A stretch of DNA of 64,000 nucleotides from Bog-473 sp036268485 (GTDB lineage Bacteria > Actinomycetota > Acidimicrobiia > Acidimicrobiales > RAAP-2): the NCBI GenBank assembly GCA_036268485.1, contig DATAUC010000103.1:1-64000 (forward strand). The letters are read 5' to 3'. The translations under genes were made by a program, and so were the position numbers. Shown here piece after piece: positions 26,753-37,354 of this stretch (positions are counted from its first letter, which is position 1; every line of letters starts with the position of its first letter). The notes beneath the pieces are model-generated. The model ran no database searches. It saw only the letters and a list, made by a program, of their open reading frames with translations, and had not been told where the DNA came from.

Positions 26753-27943
26753 GACGGGGCGCAACCGGTCGAAGACGGTCATGGCCAACGAGAGGAGTCC
26801 GAAGGCGGCTCCCAGCACACAGATGCCGGACCAGCCCCGGCTGGCGTAGATGGTGCCGGCCAGGACCGAGCCGATGGCCCCGCCGATGAAGTAGCAGACC
26901 ATGTAGGCGCTGTTGATCCGGCTCCGCGCGTCGGGCGCCAGGGCGTAAATGATCGATTGGTTGGTGATCTGCATGCCCTGGGTGCCCACGTCGAGCACGA
27001 TGATCCCGACGATGAGGGCGGCCAGCGAGGTACGGCCCGACCACAGGATGGCGAACGAACCGACCAGCAGGACGCCGGCCACCAGGGTGGAGGCGGTGTG
27101 CCGTTCGGCGTCGGCCAGCTTGCCGGCCGCGTTGGCGGCCAGGATGCCGCCGGCGCCCACCAGTCCGAAGAGCCCGATGACGGCGTTGGAGTAGTGGTAC
27201 GGCGCGCCCGAGAGCAAGAAGGCAATGGTGGTCCACAGCACGCTGAAGCAGGCGAAGCCGCAGGCGCCGTGCCAGGCCCGCCGGCGCAGCACCGGCTCGT
27301 CGGCCAGGAGGCGGAGGGATGAGGTCACCAGTGAGAGGTAGCTGCGCTGCGGGCGAGGTCCTTCGTCGGGCAGGGCCCGCCCCAGGATGACGGCGAAGAG
27401 CACCATGAGACCGGCCGACAGCCAGTAGATGGCCCGCCAGCCGGCGATCTGGGCCACCAGGCCCGAGACTGTGCGGGCCAGCAGGATGCCCAGGAGCAGG
27501 CCCGACATGATGCGGGCGACCACCCGGCCGCGCCGTTCGGGTGGGGCCAGATCGGCGGCGAATGGGATCATGACCTGCCCGGCCACCGAGGCCAGGCCGA
27601 CGGCCACCGAGGCCAGGCCGAAGGACCAGAGGTTGGGCGCCACGGCGCAGGCCACCAGGGCCAGGACGGCCACGGCGAAGATCTGGGTGACCAGCCGGCG
27701 GCGGGGGTGGAGATCACCCAGCGGCACGACCAGGAGAAGTCCGGCGGCGTATCCCACCTGGGTGCAGGTGATGATGAGGGAAGTGGGCCCCGACCCGCTG
27801 TGGAAGCTCCGCGCCACCTGATGGAGCAGGGGCTGGGCGTAGTAGAGGTTGGCCACCACCACCCCGGTGGCGACGGCCATGAGGGCCACCAGCGACGAGG
27901 GCAGTTCCCCTTGTGCGGCCGGTGCTGGGGCCTCGGTAGTCAC
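26729..27943 (-). CDS. Major facilitator superfamily exporter
   Basis: A 404-residue, twelve-helix MFS protein, most like the AraJ/sugar-and-drug-efflux group. Motif A-like loops GLLLVVPLGDLHPRRRL (between helices 2 and 3) and the later GKLADAERHTAS are visible, with SGLLLGILLARTVSGLVAQIAGWRAIYW in the helix 4-5 region. GTG start, 6 nt after a -10 element, no Shine-Dalgarno. The substrate cannot be inferred. It lies tail to tail with the NAD(P)-binding gene. Confidence 0.85.
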   Translation of the reverse strand: MTTEAPAPAAQGELPSSLVALMAVATGVVVANLYYAQPLLHQVARSFHSGSGPTSLIITCTQVGYAAGLLLVVPLGDLHPRRRLVTQIFAVAVLALVACAVAPNLWSFGLASVAVGLASVAGQVMIPFAADLAPPERRGRVVARIMSGLLLGILLARTVSGLVAQIAGWRAIYWLSAGLMVLFAVILGRALPDEGPRPQRSYLSLVTSSLRLLADEPVLRRRAWHGACGFACFSVLWTTIAFLLSGAPYHYSNAVIGLFGLVGAGGILAANAAGKLADAERHTASTLVAGVLLVGSFAILWSGRTSLAALIVGIIVLDVGTQGMQITNQSIIYALAPDARSRINSAYMVCYFIGGAIGSVLAGTIYASRGWSGICVLGAAFGLLSLAMTVFDRLRPVLAGVPAT

Positions 27944-27949
27944 CGATGC

Positions 27950-27955
27950 AGGCTA
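27950..27955 (-). promoter_or_regulatory. -10 element of the MFS gene
   Basis: TAGCCT on the minus strand ends 6 nt before the GTG at 27943; a leaderless mRNA is predicted. A small CCCC-AGTT-GGGG hairpin (27960-27971) separates it from the ctaF stop and may act as a weak terminator for the cta operon. Confidence 0.45.
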
Positions 27956-27973
27956 ACGGCCCCAGTTGGGGAT

Positions 27974-28362
27974 TTAGACGTGGCCTCCGCGGCGACTCTC
28001 GGCCGTCACGCCCGTGGCGGCGATGAGAATCAATGGCACGCCGACGAAGATGAGCCAGAAGCCGAAGACCAGGGCCAGCACGGTGAGGAAGGCACCCATG
28101 CCCAGGACGAAGGGCCAGATGGAGGAGCCGGGAAAGGAGTTGATGACGCCGGCACCCTCTTCAATGGAGGCATCTTCTCGGTCTTCGACCCGAGCGCCCA
28201 TTCGCCGGTGCCAGAAGAAGTAGTAACTCCCGGGCAGGAAGCCCAGCGCGGCCGTGCCGGCCAGCATCATGGTGCCGCCGTCCTCGTAGCTCCAGAACCA
28301 GTAGACGATGCCGACGACACCGAAAAAGGCACCCAAGAAAAGCAGGAACATCGCTTCGATTC

Positions 28363-28366
<4 letters not shown>
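27974..28366 (-). CDS. ctaF: Cytochrome c oxidase subunit IV, actinobacterial type
   Basis: A 130-residue protein with four hydrophobic helices (about 5-25, 33-52, 83-103, 105-122). The pattern MRIEAMFLLFLGAFFGVVGIVYWFWSYEDGGTMML is diagnostic of the actinobacterial subunit-IV family that associates with CtaD. It overlaps the ctaD stop by 4 nt as third gene of ctaC-ctaD-ctaF. Confidence 0.92.
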
Positions 28367-30139
<1,773 letters not shown>

Positions 30140-30159
<20 letters not shown>

Positions 30160-31030
30160 CTCCCAAATTGGAACCGCTGGAGTTGCTGGAGTTCGAATCG
30201 TTCACGCCGCTGGGCAGCTTCGGCGCCGACGAGGGGTTGGCCTTGACCTCGGCCTGCTGTACCCGCAGCCACTTGGCGTAGGCCGAGGGCGAGACCGCCT
30301 TCACGTTGAAGAACATGAGCGAGTGGTACAGGCCACAGAGCTGGGTGCACTGGCCCCGGTAGATCCCCGGGTGCAGGACGTTGAAGTCGAAGTGGGTGGT
30401 GTAGCCCGGGCTGGCGTAGCGGCTGAAGTTGAACTGGGGCACGTAGAAACCGTGCAGCACATCGAGGGACGACAGGTTGATCTGCACGTCGGTTCCGGCC
30501 GGAATGACCATGGTGGGCGCCTGGGTGGTCTGGCCGATGACCTTGACACCGCCCGGGTACTCGAACTCCCAGCCCCATTGGAAGGCCTTGACGGTGACAG
30601 CGGCCTGGGGGTTGGACGGCGTGGCGTCGACCTTGTTCTCGGCAAAGACGGTGAAGACGAAGAGGATCACCACGATGACGACCGGGACGACCGTATAGAA
30701 GATCTCTATGAGCGTGTGGTACTGCGTCTGCTTGGGGATGCTCTCGTCCTTGCGGCGGTAGCGGAACACCGCCCACAGGATCAGGAGGAGGACCAACCCG
30801 CCGACGACCAGGCCGGCGATGAAGAAGCCCTGCCACAGGTGGTATTCGGTCCGCCCCTGGGTGGTCGATCCCGGATACTCACCAAAGCCCGGCACCTTGC
30901 ACCCGGTGAGGAGCAGCGCGGTACCGAGGACGCCGACTGCCGCTAACCACCGGCGCGGCCGGTGGAAGCGGGAATTCGGGGGTGTCGCATCGGTCGAATC
31001 GGGAGAAGGGCAGGTCAACGACGAGTCCAC
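30140..31030 (-). CDS. ctaC: Cytochrome c oxidase subunit II (lipoprotein)
   Basis: A 296-residue subunit that accepts electrons at the CuA centre. A lipobox LLTGC (Cys44) follows a basic signal region, then two transmembrane helices (about 66-88 and 108-130). The CuA ligands are His193 and the loop C228-T-Q-L-C232-G-x-x-H236 with Met239; the usual Glu between the cysteines is Gln here. The C-terminus is Ser/Asn-rich. GTG start directly after a -10 element. First gene of ctaC-D-F. Confidence 0.95.
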
Positions 31031-31037
31031 GGCGCTG

Positions 31038-31043
31038 ACACTA
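31038..31043 (-). promoter_or_regulatory. -10 element of ctaCDF
   Basis: TAGTGT on the minus strand ends 7 nt before the ctaC GTG, and there is no Shine-Dalgarno, so a leaderless transcript is predicted. A T-rich run lies just upstream on the same strand. Confidence 0.5.
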
Positions 31044-31105
31044 TCGAACCCGACAAAAAAATACGAAGTTGCTGTACAGGGCGTTGCGCCGCCCCCACTT
31101 CGTGC

Positions 31106-32422
31106 TCAGGGGCTGTGGTGCTCAGGCTCAGGATCGGCTTCGGGGACGGATTCGGTGGAGGCCCAATTGAAGACACCGCGCGCCATGGTGGACGTGGCGC
31201 GCTGGGCCCGGGCGGCGAATACCCGTTGCCGGGCTAACTGGACGGCACGATCAGCCGGCGTGGCCAGCCAGGCGCTCTCGGCCAGATGGCCGGCCAGGCG
31301 GAGGGCGTGATCGCCCAGCTCTTGATCGGCCTCGCCCTCGGCCTCAGCCAGCAGTTCGAGGGCCCGGTCGGCCAGGACCCCGGCGCCACCGGCCAGGGCG
31401 GCCAACTCGGAGGCGAGGGCCCGCTCGCCCGCCGGTTTGAGGGTGGCCGGGTTCCCGTCCCACCACCCGCCGTACTGGCGCCAGACAGTGTGGACGACGA
31501 ACTCGGGTTCGTCGTAGACCGGTCGGAGGTAGGGACGGGCCTCCAGCTCGGCCGGTGGGTGCACGGCATGGATGGCATCGTCCAGCCGCCCGCCGGCGTT
31601 CATGATGGCCAGGGTCTGGTCCACCAGGGAATCGAGGAGGTCGGCTGTGTCGGTCAGAGCCTGGCGCACCCGGTCGGCGCCGACCACCGGCAGGCCGTGG
31701 CCCGGCAGGAGGTACTCCGCCTCGAGCAGCAGCATGCGACGGAGGGCCTGGGCCCATTCGCGCGGGTAGCGCTGCACTTTCTGGGGGTTGCCGGCGTTGG
31801 GCGAGGCCCAGATGAAGAGGTCACCGCAGCACAGGACCTTCTTGTCGGGCTGCCAGGTGACGGTGTGGTCGTCGGTCTCGCCCTTCTCGTGCTGCAGCGC
31901 GAAGTCGAGGCCGCCCACCGACAGCGCCAGGGTGTCGTGGTAGGTGCGGTCCGGATAGCGGTACTTGGTGGGCCAATTCAGGTCCTTGAAGCCGAATTGC
32001 CGACGGTTGATGATGGTGTTGTAACCCGCCGTGAAGATGTAGCGGTCGAAGCGGGCGGGCAGGGCGTGATGGGCGATGACCTCGGGCGCCTGCCACCCCT
32101 TGCTCCGCGCTTCTTCCTCCCATACGGGAACGCCGAACACGTGGTCGATATGGCCGTGCGAGTACACCGCCGTGTTGAGGCGGGAGTCGGTCCAGCGCCG
32201 GAGGTCGCCGTGGACAACGGCCGCCAAGGGCAAGCTGCCCGTGTCGATCAACACCAGTCCGTCGTCGGTGTCGAAGGCCGAGACGTTGGCGAAGGAAGGG
32301 ACGAAGCCGACCCCATCGGCTATCTCGACAAATCCGCCGATGTGATCGACCGGATGGATGGTGGCGGTGGTTACCTCGCCCCGCCACAGGCGATCAGCGA
32401 CGGTGAGGACATCATCTGACAT
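31106..32422 (-). CDS. MBL-fold hydrolase, alkyl-sulfatase-like
   Basis: A 438-residue metallo-beta-lactamase-fold enzyme. The metal motif SHGHIDH (His89, His91, Asp93, His94) and later ligands in GETDDHTV, CCGDLF and LPGHG are present. Residues about 255-370 resemble the dimerisation region of alkyl sulfatases (PYLRPVYDEPEFVVHTVWRQYGGWWDGNP). It may hydrolyse alkyl sulfates or a related ester; the substrate is not certain and no lipid-transfer domain is obvious at the C-terminus. ATG lies 9 nt after a -10 element. Confidence 0.78.
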   Translation of the reverse strand: MSDDVLTVADRLWRGEVTTATIHPVDHIGGFVEIADGVGFVPSFANVSAFDTDDGLVLIDTGSLPLAAVVHGDLRRWTDSRLNTAVYSHGHIDHVFGVPVWEEEARSKGWQAPEVIAHHALPARFDRYIFTAGYNTIINRRQFGFKDLNWPTKYRYPDRTYHDTLALSVGGLDFALQHEKGETDDHTVTWQPDKKVLCCGDLFIWASPNAGNPQKVQRYPREWAQALRRMLLLEAEYLLPGHGLPVVGADRVRQALTDTADLLDSLVDQTLAIMNAGGRLDDAIHAVHPPAELEARPYLRPVYDEPEFVVHTVWRQYGGWWDGNPATLKPAGERALASELAALAGGAGVLADRALELLAEAEGEADQELGDHALRLAGHLAESAWLATPADRAVQLARQRVFAARAQRATSTMARGVFNWASTESVPEADPEPEHHSP

Positions 32423-32431
32423 CGATCCCCC

Positions 32432-32437
32432 AAGCTA
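32432..32437 (-). promoter_or_regulatory. -10 element of the MBL-fold gene
   Basis: TAGCTT on the minus strand ends 9 nt before the ATG at 32422. It lies in the 49-nt gap after tatA and would give a nearly leaderless mRNA. Confidence 0.4.
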
Positions 32438-32471
32438 CGAGTCCGTGGAGACCGGGCCCAGGCCCGGCACG

Positions 32472-32711
32472 TCAGCTCCCGGGTGCGGCGTCGTCTTTGG
32501 CCGGAGCGGCGGCCGGTGCCGGCGTTTCGGCGGCCACGGCGGTGCCGTTGTGGGCTGAGGCCTTCTTGCCCTCGTCGAGGCCCTTTTCAAACTCATTCTT
32601 CGCTGAACCCAGGTTGCGCGCCAGCTTGGGAATGGCGGCCCCGCCAAAGAGCAGGACGACCACAACGATCAGAACAATGACTCCATCGACCCCAAAAATC
32701 TCTGCCAGCAT
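32472..32711 (-). CDS. tatA: Sec-independent protein translocase subunit TatA/E
   Basis: A 79-residue TatA-type protein. A single N-terminal transmembrane helix is followed by the Phe-Gly hinge (LLFGGAAIPKLARNLG), an amphipathic helix (about 26-50) and an acidic Ala/Pro-rich tail. It forms the protein-conducting part of the twin-arginine export system; tatC is not in the window. A clear GAAGGAG precedes the ATG. Its leader starts with an inverted repeat. Confidence 0.9.
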   Translation of the reverse strand: MLAEIFGVDGVIVLIVVVVLLFGGAAIPKLARNLGSAKNEFEKGLDEGKKASAHNGTAVAAETPAPAAAPAKDDAAPGS

Positions 32712-32729
32712 CTGTATCTCCTTCAGCCT

Positions 32730-32749
32730 GGTTCACGCTGCGGTGAACC
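32730..32749. repeat. Inverted repeat in the tatA 5' leader
   Basis: Seven-bp arms GGTTCAC / GTGAACC enclose a 6-nt loop. On the minus strand a TAACCT -10-like element (32757-32762) lies just upstream, so the hairpin would form at the very 5' end of the tatA mRNA, or the repeat could be a repressor site. Confidence 0.5.
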
Positions 32750-32814
32750 CTCAGCCAGGTTAGACCCATTCGCCCACGGCGGCGCCGCAGGACTTGGGTT
32801 CTGGGTATTCGGAG

Positions 32815-33219
32815 TCACCCGGCCAAGAGGATGCCCAAGGCCAACGCAGCCACACTGGCCAAGCCCGACACCGAGCCCCAGATGGCCAGCCCAGCCTTCG
32901 TAGTGGCCCGGGAATGGAGCAGGGCGCCCAGCCCGGCGGCGGCCACCACCACGATCTTCGCCATGAGTACCGCTTTCCAGGCGCCGGTCTGGTCCGCCCA
33001 ATGGAACGTCGTAACGTTCCAGAACCCGGTGACGACCAGGACGGCGTAGGCCGGCCAGGCGATGCGGGCAAACGCCTGGGCCAGGGCCCGCGGTGCATCG
33101 GCACCGAGGCGCCGCGCCGGGCCGACCAGGCCCATCAGGACGATCTGGCCGCCGACCCAGACCGTGGCGGCCAGGACGTGCACGGTCAGACGGAAGGTAT
33201 CGAGACCGGATGCCAGCAC
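32815..33219 (-). CDS. CopD-like four-helix membrane protein
   Basis: A 134-residue protein with four transmembrane helices and the pattern LTVHVLAATVWVGGQIVLM, typical of the CopD/DUF2269-type membrane family that includes copper-uptake proteins. A His in helix 1 and another at the end of helix 3 (LLHSRA) could bind metal or heme. GTG start 21 nt after the crotonase gene on the same strand, so the two are probably co-transcribed. A role in copper supply to the oxidase is possible but unsupported. Confidence 0.65.
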   Translation of the reverse strand: MLASGLDTFRLTVHVLAATVWVGGQIVLMGLVGPARRLGADAPRALAQAFARIAWPAYAVLVVTGFWNVTTFHWADQTGAWKAVLMAKIVVVAAAGLGALLHSRATTKAGLAIWGSVSGLASVAALALGILLAG

Positions 33220-33240
33220 GGAGTGGCGAATCCCCGAGGG

Positions 33241-34014
33241 TTACTTGCCCTGCCAGTTGGGCGGTCGCTTCTCGGCGAAGGCGATGGGACCCTCCATGGC
33301 GTCACCCGAGCTGAACACCACGCCGACGGCCGCCTGGTTGATCTTCCAGCCTTCGGATTCGGGGACGTCGGCGGACTGCAACATCACACTCTTGGAATAG
33401 CGGACGGCCAGCGGCGCGTTGGCGGCAATGCGATCGGCCAGGGCCAGGGCCTCGTCGAGCAGGGTCTCGGCCGGCACCACCTTGTTGACCAGGCCTAGGG
33501 CCTCGGCCCGTGTGGCGTCGATGGGGTCACCGGTCATGGCCATTTCCAACGCGATGGCCATAGGCAGGCGCTTGGGCATCCGGATGAGGCCGCCGGCGCC
33601 GGCAATGAGGCCGCGCTTGGCCTCGGGGATGCCGAACATGGCGTGCTCGACGGCCACCACGAGATCACACGAGAGCATGATCTCGAACCCGCCGGCCAGG
33701 GCCGATCCGTTGACGGCGGCGATGATCGGCTTGGGGAACTCACGCTGGGTCAGGCCGGCGAAGCCCCCGGAGGCGCCGATGATGTCGCCGCCCTCACCGG
33801 TGGAGAACGCCTTGAGGTCCATGCCGGCGCAGAACGCCTTGTCGCCGGCGCCGGTGATGACCACGACCCAGCAGTCGTCGTCCAGGGCCAGATGGTCCAT
33901 GGCCACCGACATGGCCAGGCTGACCGGACCGTTGATGGCGTTGCGCGCCTCTGGTCGGTTGATGGTGAGGATCTCTACGTGACCCCGTCGTTCCCGCAAC
34001 ACTTCGTCAGCCAT
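33241..34014 (-). CDS. Enoyl-CoA hydratase/isomerase (crotonase) family
   Basis: A 257-residue crotonase-fold enzyme acting on acyl-CoA thioesters. The two oxyanion-hole loops, GDKAFCAGMDLKAF and NGSALAGGFEIMLSCD, are intact. The catalytic region FGIPEAKRGLIAGAGGLIRMP keeps a Glu near the first canonical position, but the second hydratase Glu is not evident, so isomerase or hydrolase activity is also possible. A good GAAGGGAG Shine-Dalgarno sits 6 nt before the ATG. Confidence 0.88.
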   Translation of the reverse strand: MADEVLRERRGHVEILTINRPEARNAINGPVSLAMSVAMDHLALDDDCWVVVITGAGDKAFCAGMDLKAFSTGEGGDIIGASGGFAGLTQREFPKPIIAAVNGSALAGGFEIMLSCDLVVAVEHAMFGIPEAKRGLIAGAGGLIRMPKRLPMAIALEMAMTGDPIDATRAEALGLVNKVVPAETLLDEALALADRIAANAPLAVRYSKSVMLQSADVPESEGWKINQAAVGVVFSSGDAMEGPIAFAEKRPPNWQGK

Positions 34015-34081
34015 GCATGCTCCCTTCGGGACAGGCGCCTCGAACGCCGCTTCGATCGGTCGGTGACGCTAGCTGGGCCGC

Positions 34082-34804
34082 TCAGGCCAGGGGAACCGGC
34101 GGGATACCGACCGCCTCATCGGCCAGGGCCTGGCCCAGGAGGCGGGCCCGCTTGCTGTACCAGATGGTGAAGACGAACATGGCGGCGATACAGACCCCGG
34201 TGATGACCGGGGAGACGGCCAGGAAGATGCCGGTGCCCAGGAAGGCGGCCAGCACGAGGCGGGTGCTGGCCTCGGCCAGGAGCCCGATGCCCCACACCGC
34301 GGTGAGGACCCGGAAACTGTGGCGGCCCGTGGGCAGGTCATGCAGCCCGTCGAAGGCCACGACGCGCTCGGGGTCATTCCCGGCCGAGAGGAAGCGTCCG
34401 ACGTAGAAGATCAGTGGCCGGTCCGCCACGAAGATGGAGATCAGGCAGGCCAGGCCGAAGATCGCCGTGAAGGCGGAGTCGCGGGCTTTGAGAACGTAGG
34501 CGTTGCCGCCGAGCAAGGTGGAGGTGATGACGCCCACAGCGAAGCCGAAGAGGACGATGACGCCGATCATGTCGACGGTCCGCTTGCGCACGAACTCGAA
34601 GAGGATCCAGGCGGTGGGAAAGCAACCGGCAATGATCAGCGCGTCAGCGTCGGAATGCACGTGGTGCCGGACCAGGTTGTAGACGATGAGCGGCACCACC
34701 GCACCACCGATGATGCTGGGCAGGAGTTGACGCACCGAGGGCACCCCCGGCTCCCAGTCGTCGGCCACCGGCTCAACACCCCCATCCCCCGTATCCACTC
34801 CCAC
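34082..34804 (-). CDS. VC0807-like / DUF3159-like membrane protein
   Basis: A 240-residue integral membrane protein with about six helices and a conserved core: LIIAGCFPTAWILFEFVRKRTVDMIGVIVL and DRPLIFYVGRFLSAG. This is the pattern of VC0807-type membrane proteins, whose function is unknown. GTG 34804 is chosen because a TAGATT -10 element lies 7 nt upstream; the in-frame GTG at 34798 is the alternative. Longer upstream extension has low-complexity Arg/Pro composition and is not believed. Confidence 0.65.
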   Translation of the reverse strand: MGVDTGDGGVEPVADDWEPGVPSVRQLLPSIIGGAVVPLIVYNLVRHHVHSDADALIIAGCFPTAWILFEFVRKRTVDMIGVIVLFGFAVGVITSTLLGGNAYVLKARDSAFTAIFGLACLISIFVADRPLIFYVGRFLSAGNDPERVVAFDGLHDLPTGRHSFRVLTAVWGIGLLAEASTRLVLAAFLGTGIFLAVSPVITGVCIAAMFVFTIWYSKRARLLGQALADEAVGIPPVPLA

Positions 34805-34811
34805 CGTGGCG

Positions 34812-34851
34812 AATCTACTGCCGTAAAGGTCCGTGACGTCGGCCGTACACT
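34812..34851. promoter_or_regulatory. Divergent pair of -10 elements
   Basis: Minus-strand TAGATT (34812-34817) serves the VC0807-like gene (GTG after 7 nt). Plus-strand TACACT (34846-34851) serves the gene at 34858 (GTG after 6 nt). Both starts lack a Shine-Dalgarno. Confidence 0.5.
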
Positions 34852-34857
34852 TTTTCC

Positions 34858-35442
34858 GTGACGTTCCTCTGGCACGCCTTCGTGATCGTGCTGGTAGCGG
34901 TGGTCGTGTTGGCCCTGGTCGGCCTGGCCTCCCTGGCTGTAGCCCGCCGTCTGGTGCTGCGGCGCTGGCACCGGGTGCGCCAGCACGTGGTGACCCGCGG
35001 CGTGTTCGCGGCCGCCTCCTCCGCCATGGCCTGGCGGGAGCAGGCGACGGCCCAGCAGGCACCTGGCATGTTGGCCACGGGAACCTCCACCCGGGTCCGG
35101 CGCCGGCTCCGACAGGCGGTCGATGCGGCGGACGATTCGGTCCAGCGGGCCGAGCAGTCAGGGGCTCCGGTGGCCGAGCTGCCGGCCGTGTGCCGATCAT
35201 TGCGGACGGTGGCCGGCGACGTCGATGCCATGCTGCGCCTGGAACGGCGCCTCCCGCAACACCACGCTGCGGTGCGCTCCCAGGCGGCCGAGGTCATCCG
35301 GGCGGCCCGGGACGTACAGGCTGCGGCGCTGGAAGCCATGAGCGATGCCGCCGATCCCCGGCTGCGCGCCTTGGTGCGCGAGGCCAGCCAGGAAGTGGAG
35401 ATCGTGGCGGCCGCGTTGCAACGCCTGCGGTCGGTCACGTAG
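34858..35442 (+). CDS. Membrane-anchored helical protein of unknown function
   Basis: A 194-residue protein that I cannot assign to a family. One N-terminal transmembrane helix (about 5-29) is followed by a long, Ala/Arg/Glu-rich, highly helical region with heptad character (about 75-190), suggestive of a coiled coil facing the cytoplasm. No catalytic motif is seen. The GTG start is supported by the TACACT element 6 nt upstream. It precedes the GH1 gene by 43 nt on the same strand. Confidence 0.6.
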   Translation: MTFLWHAFVIVLVAVVVLALVGLASLAVARRLVLRRWHRVRQHVVTRGVFAAASSAMAWREQATAQQAPGMLATGTSTRVRRRLRQAVDAADDSVQRAEQSGAPVAELPAVCRSLRTVAGDVDAMLRLERRLPQHHAAVRSQAAEVIRAARDVQAAALEAMSDAADPRLRALVREASQEVEIVAAALQRLRSVT

Positions 35443-35485
35443 CCCAGCCGGGAGCAACGCAGGGCTGCATGTAAAGCTGTCGGGC

Positions 35486-37015
35486 GTGCCTGCACCCGCC
35501 ACGCCCCGCAAGCGGGCCCCCGCCAAGCAGCCAGCCAGCCTCCTGGGGCAGGACTTCATGATCGGGGTGGCCACGGCGGGCTTCCAGGTCGAAGGCGGCT
35601 ACAACGGCGAGGGCGAGCCGGGCAACAACTGGATGGACTGGGAGCGCACGGACCGGGTGGAACGCTCCGGTCGAGCCTGCGACTTCTGGGTCCATCCCGA
35701 AGAGGCGCTCGATCGGGCCGCCGCCATCGGCTGCACGGCGTTTCGGCTCTCCGTCGAATGGGCCCGTCTCGAGCCGGAGCAGGACGCGTTCGATGAGGCT
35801 GCACTGGAGCGCTACGGCGAGATTCTCACCATGTGCACGGCCCGCGGGCTGCGCCCCGTCGTCACGCTGCACCACTTCACCCATCCGTGGTGGTTGGGTC
35901 AGGAATTCTGGCTACGACCGGGATCGCCTGATCGATTCGCCCGCCACGTCGAGCGCATCGTGCCGGCGCTGGCCGCCCATTGCCGGCACTGGGTGACCAT
36001 CAACGAGCCCAACATCCTCATGCTGATGGGCTGGATCGAGGGAGCCTGCCCGCCCGGGCGCCGACTGGCCTTTGCCGACGCCTACTGCGTCCTGGACAAC
36101 CTGCTCACGGCCCACGTGCTGGCGGCCAACGCCGTCCTGGCTGTCCAGCCCGAGGCCGAGGTGACCTGCAACACCAGCTCGTCAACCATTTACGACCACG
36201 ACCGGTTGTTGACCGACCTGCTGCTCCTGCGCTCGACCGGGGTGGATCCCGACGAAGTCGACCGTGTGGTCGACGAGCGGAGGGCTCTGCACAACGCGGC
36301 CGTGCCGCCCCAGCATGCCGGTGAGCAGGCACTGCGGGGATTCTTCGCCGCGGTGAGTCCCTACGGCACCGTGCGGGGACTGTCGGGCAGCGCTCGTTGG
36401 GGCCGATTGCGGTCCCTGACCCGCCGGCCGGCGCCCCGACGTGTTCTCACCGCCGCCTACGCCTCGCCGCACGAACGCACACTCGGTGCGGTGGGATTCG
36501 ATTGGTACGACCCCGTCGCCAGTCACGCCATTCGGGTTCCCGGACGGACGGGCGCCGGCGGCCGACGGGAATGGTCGACCGGCCGCGCCATTTGGGACGT
36601 GCCGCCTCACCCTGACGGCTTGCGGGACTGGTGTCGCAGCGAGGGAGCGCTCCATCCGCACCTCCCTTTGTGGTTGGTGGAGAACGGCATGGCCACCCGC
36701 GTGGTGGCGAACCGGGCCCAGCCCCGGGCCGACGGCTGGGACCGCCCGCGCTACCTGCGCGAGCACCTCGGTGCCGTGGTCGACGCCGTGACCGACGGGG
36801 CGCCGGTCACGGCGTACCTTCATTGGTCGTTGGTCGACAACTACGAGTGGGGCACCTACGAACCCCGGTTAGGACTCTTCGGCATGGATCGCAGCGATCC
36901 GGGTGGCGCCGTGCGTTGGATGGACACCGACGCCCAGGGTGATGATGCGGCCGGTGCGTTCCAACGGATTGTGGCTGGCCTAACGGCCGGCGACCGGTCG
37001 GTGCTCGAGGGTTGA
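35486..37015 (+). CDS. Glycoside hydrolase family 1 protein (beta-glycosidase)
   Basis: A 509-residue TIM-barrel glycosidase. The acid/base motif VTINEPN and the nucleophile motif LVENGM, which together define GH1, are both present, as is the substrate-site W in the C-terminal DNYEWGTYEPRLGLF. The N-terminus DFMIGVATAGFQVEGG is typical. No signal peptide, so it acts in the cytoplasm on imported beta-glycosides; the sugar is not known. GTG 35486 is the likely start, about 25 residues before the barrel. Confidence 0.88.
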   Translation: MPAPATPRKRAPAKQPASLLGQDFMIGVATAGFQVEGGYNGEGEPGNNWMDWERTDRVERSGRACDFWVHPEEALDRAAAIGCTAFRLSVEWARLEPEQDAFDEAALERYGEILTMCTARGLRPVVTLHHFTHPWWLGQEFWLRPGSPDRFARHVERIVPALAAHCRHWVTINEPNILMLMGWIEGACPPGRRLAFADAYCVLDNLLTAHVLAANAVLAVQPEAEVTCNTSSSTIYDHDRLLTDLLLLRSTGVDPDEVDRVVDERRALHNAAVPPQHAGEQALRGFFAAVSPYGTVRGLSGSARWGRLRSLTRRPAPRRVLTAAYASPHERTLGAVGFDWYDPVASHAIRVPGRTGAGGRREWSTGRAIWDVPPHPDGLRDWCRSEGALHPHLPLWLVENGMATRVVANRAQPRADGWDRPRYLREHLGAVVDAVTDGAPVTAYLHWSLVDNYEWGTYEPRLGLFGMDRSDPGGAVRWMDTDAQGDDAAGAFQRIVAGLTAGDRSVLEG

Positions 37016-37020
37016 ACCCA

Positions 37021-37188
37021 TCAGGGGGTCGAAGCTCGATACTCCGTGACCGCATCTTCGGGAATAGGGGCGATCCCGTTGACCATTTCATAACGAATCC
37101 TTTGACCAACAACAAGGCGCAGCAGTTCCTTGGTCGGGATTTCGAGGCGACGAGCAGCTTCTGATGCCCTGAGTAACTCAGGGGACAT
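37021..37188 (-). CDS. Small excisionase/MerR-like HTH protein
   Basis: A 55-residue protein resembling the HTH_17/excisionase group: LLRASEAARRLEIPTKELLRLV, then QRIRYEMVNGIAPIPEDAVTEY, with the usual helix-turn-helix-wing order. Its DNA is visibly richer in A/T than its neighbours, hinting at separate origin. ATG 37188 is used; an in-frame TTG at 37212 is an alternative. It sits tail to tail with the GH1 gene. No integrase or attachment repeat was found nearby. Confidence 0.55.
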   Translation of the reverse strand: MSPELLRASEAARRLEIPTKELLRLVVGQRIRYEMVNGIAPIPEDAVTEYRASTP

Positions 37189-37354
37189 CGGGACCTCGTT
37201 CGGCCATCCCAAGCTTGCGGCTGAAAATCTGGATGTGATGCTCGACCTGTGAAAGGACTCATCCAGACCGAAAAACCACGCTGTCAGGCGGTTCTACTGG
37301 CGAAAGTTGCACAGCAATGAACGGCCGCCGACGTCACTCGGGCCGCTCGAATAG
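37189..37354. other. Intergenic segment, no gene recognised
   Basis: About 165 bp of comparatively A/T-rich sequence between the HTH gene and the alpha/beta hydrolase gene. It should contain the promoter of the HTH gene. I see no convincing ORF, repeat or RNA gene. Confidence 0.4.

Noticed and set aside
27960..27971. Strong terminator after ctaF
   Set aside because: The stem is only 4 bp with a 4-nt loop; it is noted with the MFS promoter as weak and not listed separately.
37021..37188. Evidence for an integrated mobile element
   Set aside because: Only the small HTH gene hints at it; no integrase, transposase, tRNA or direct repeats were found around it.
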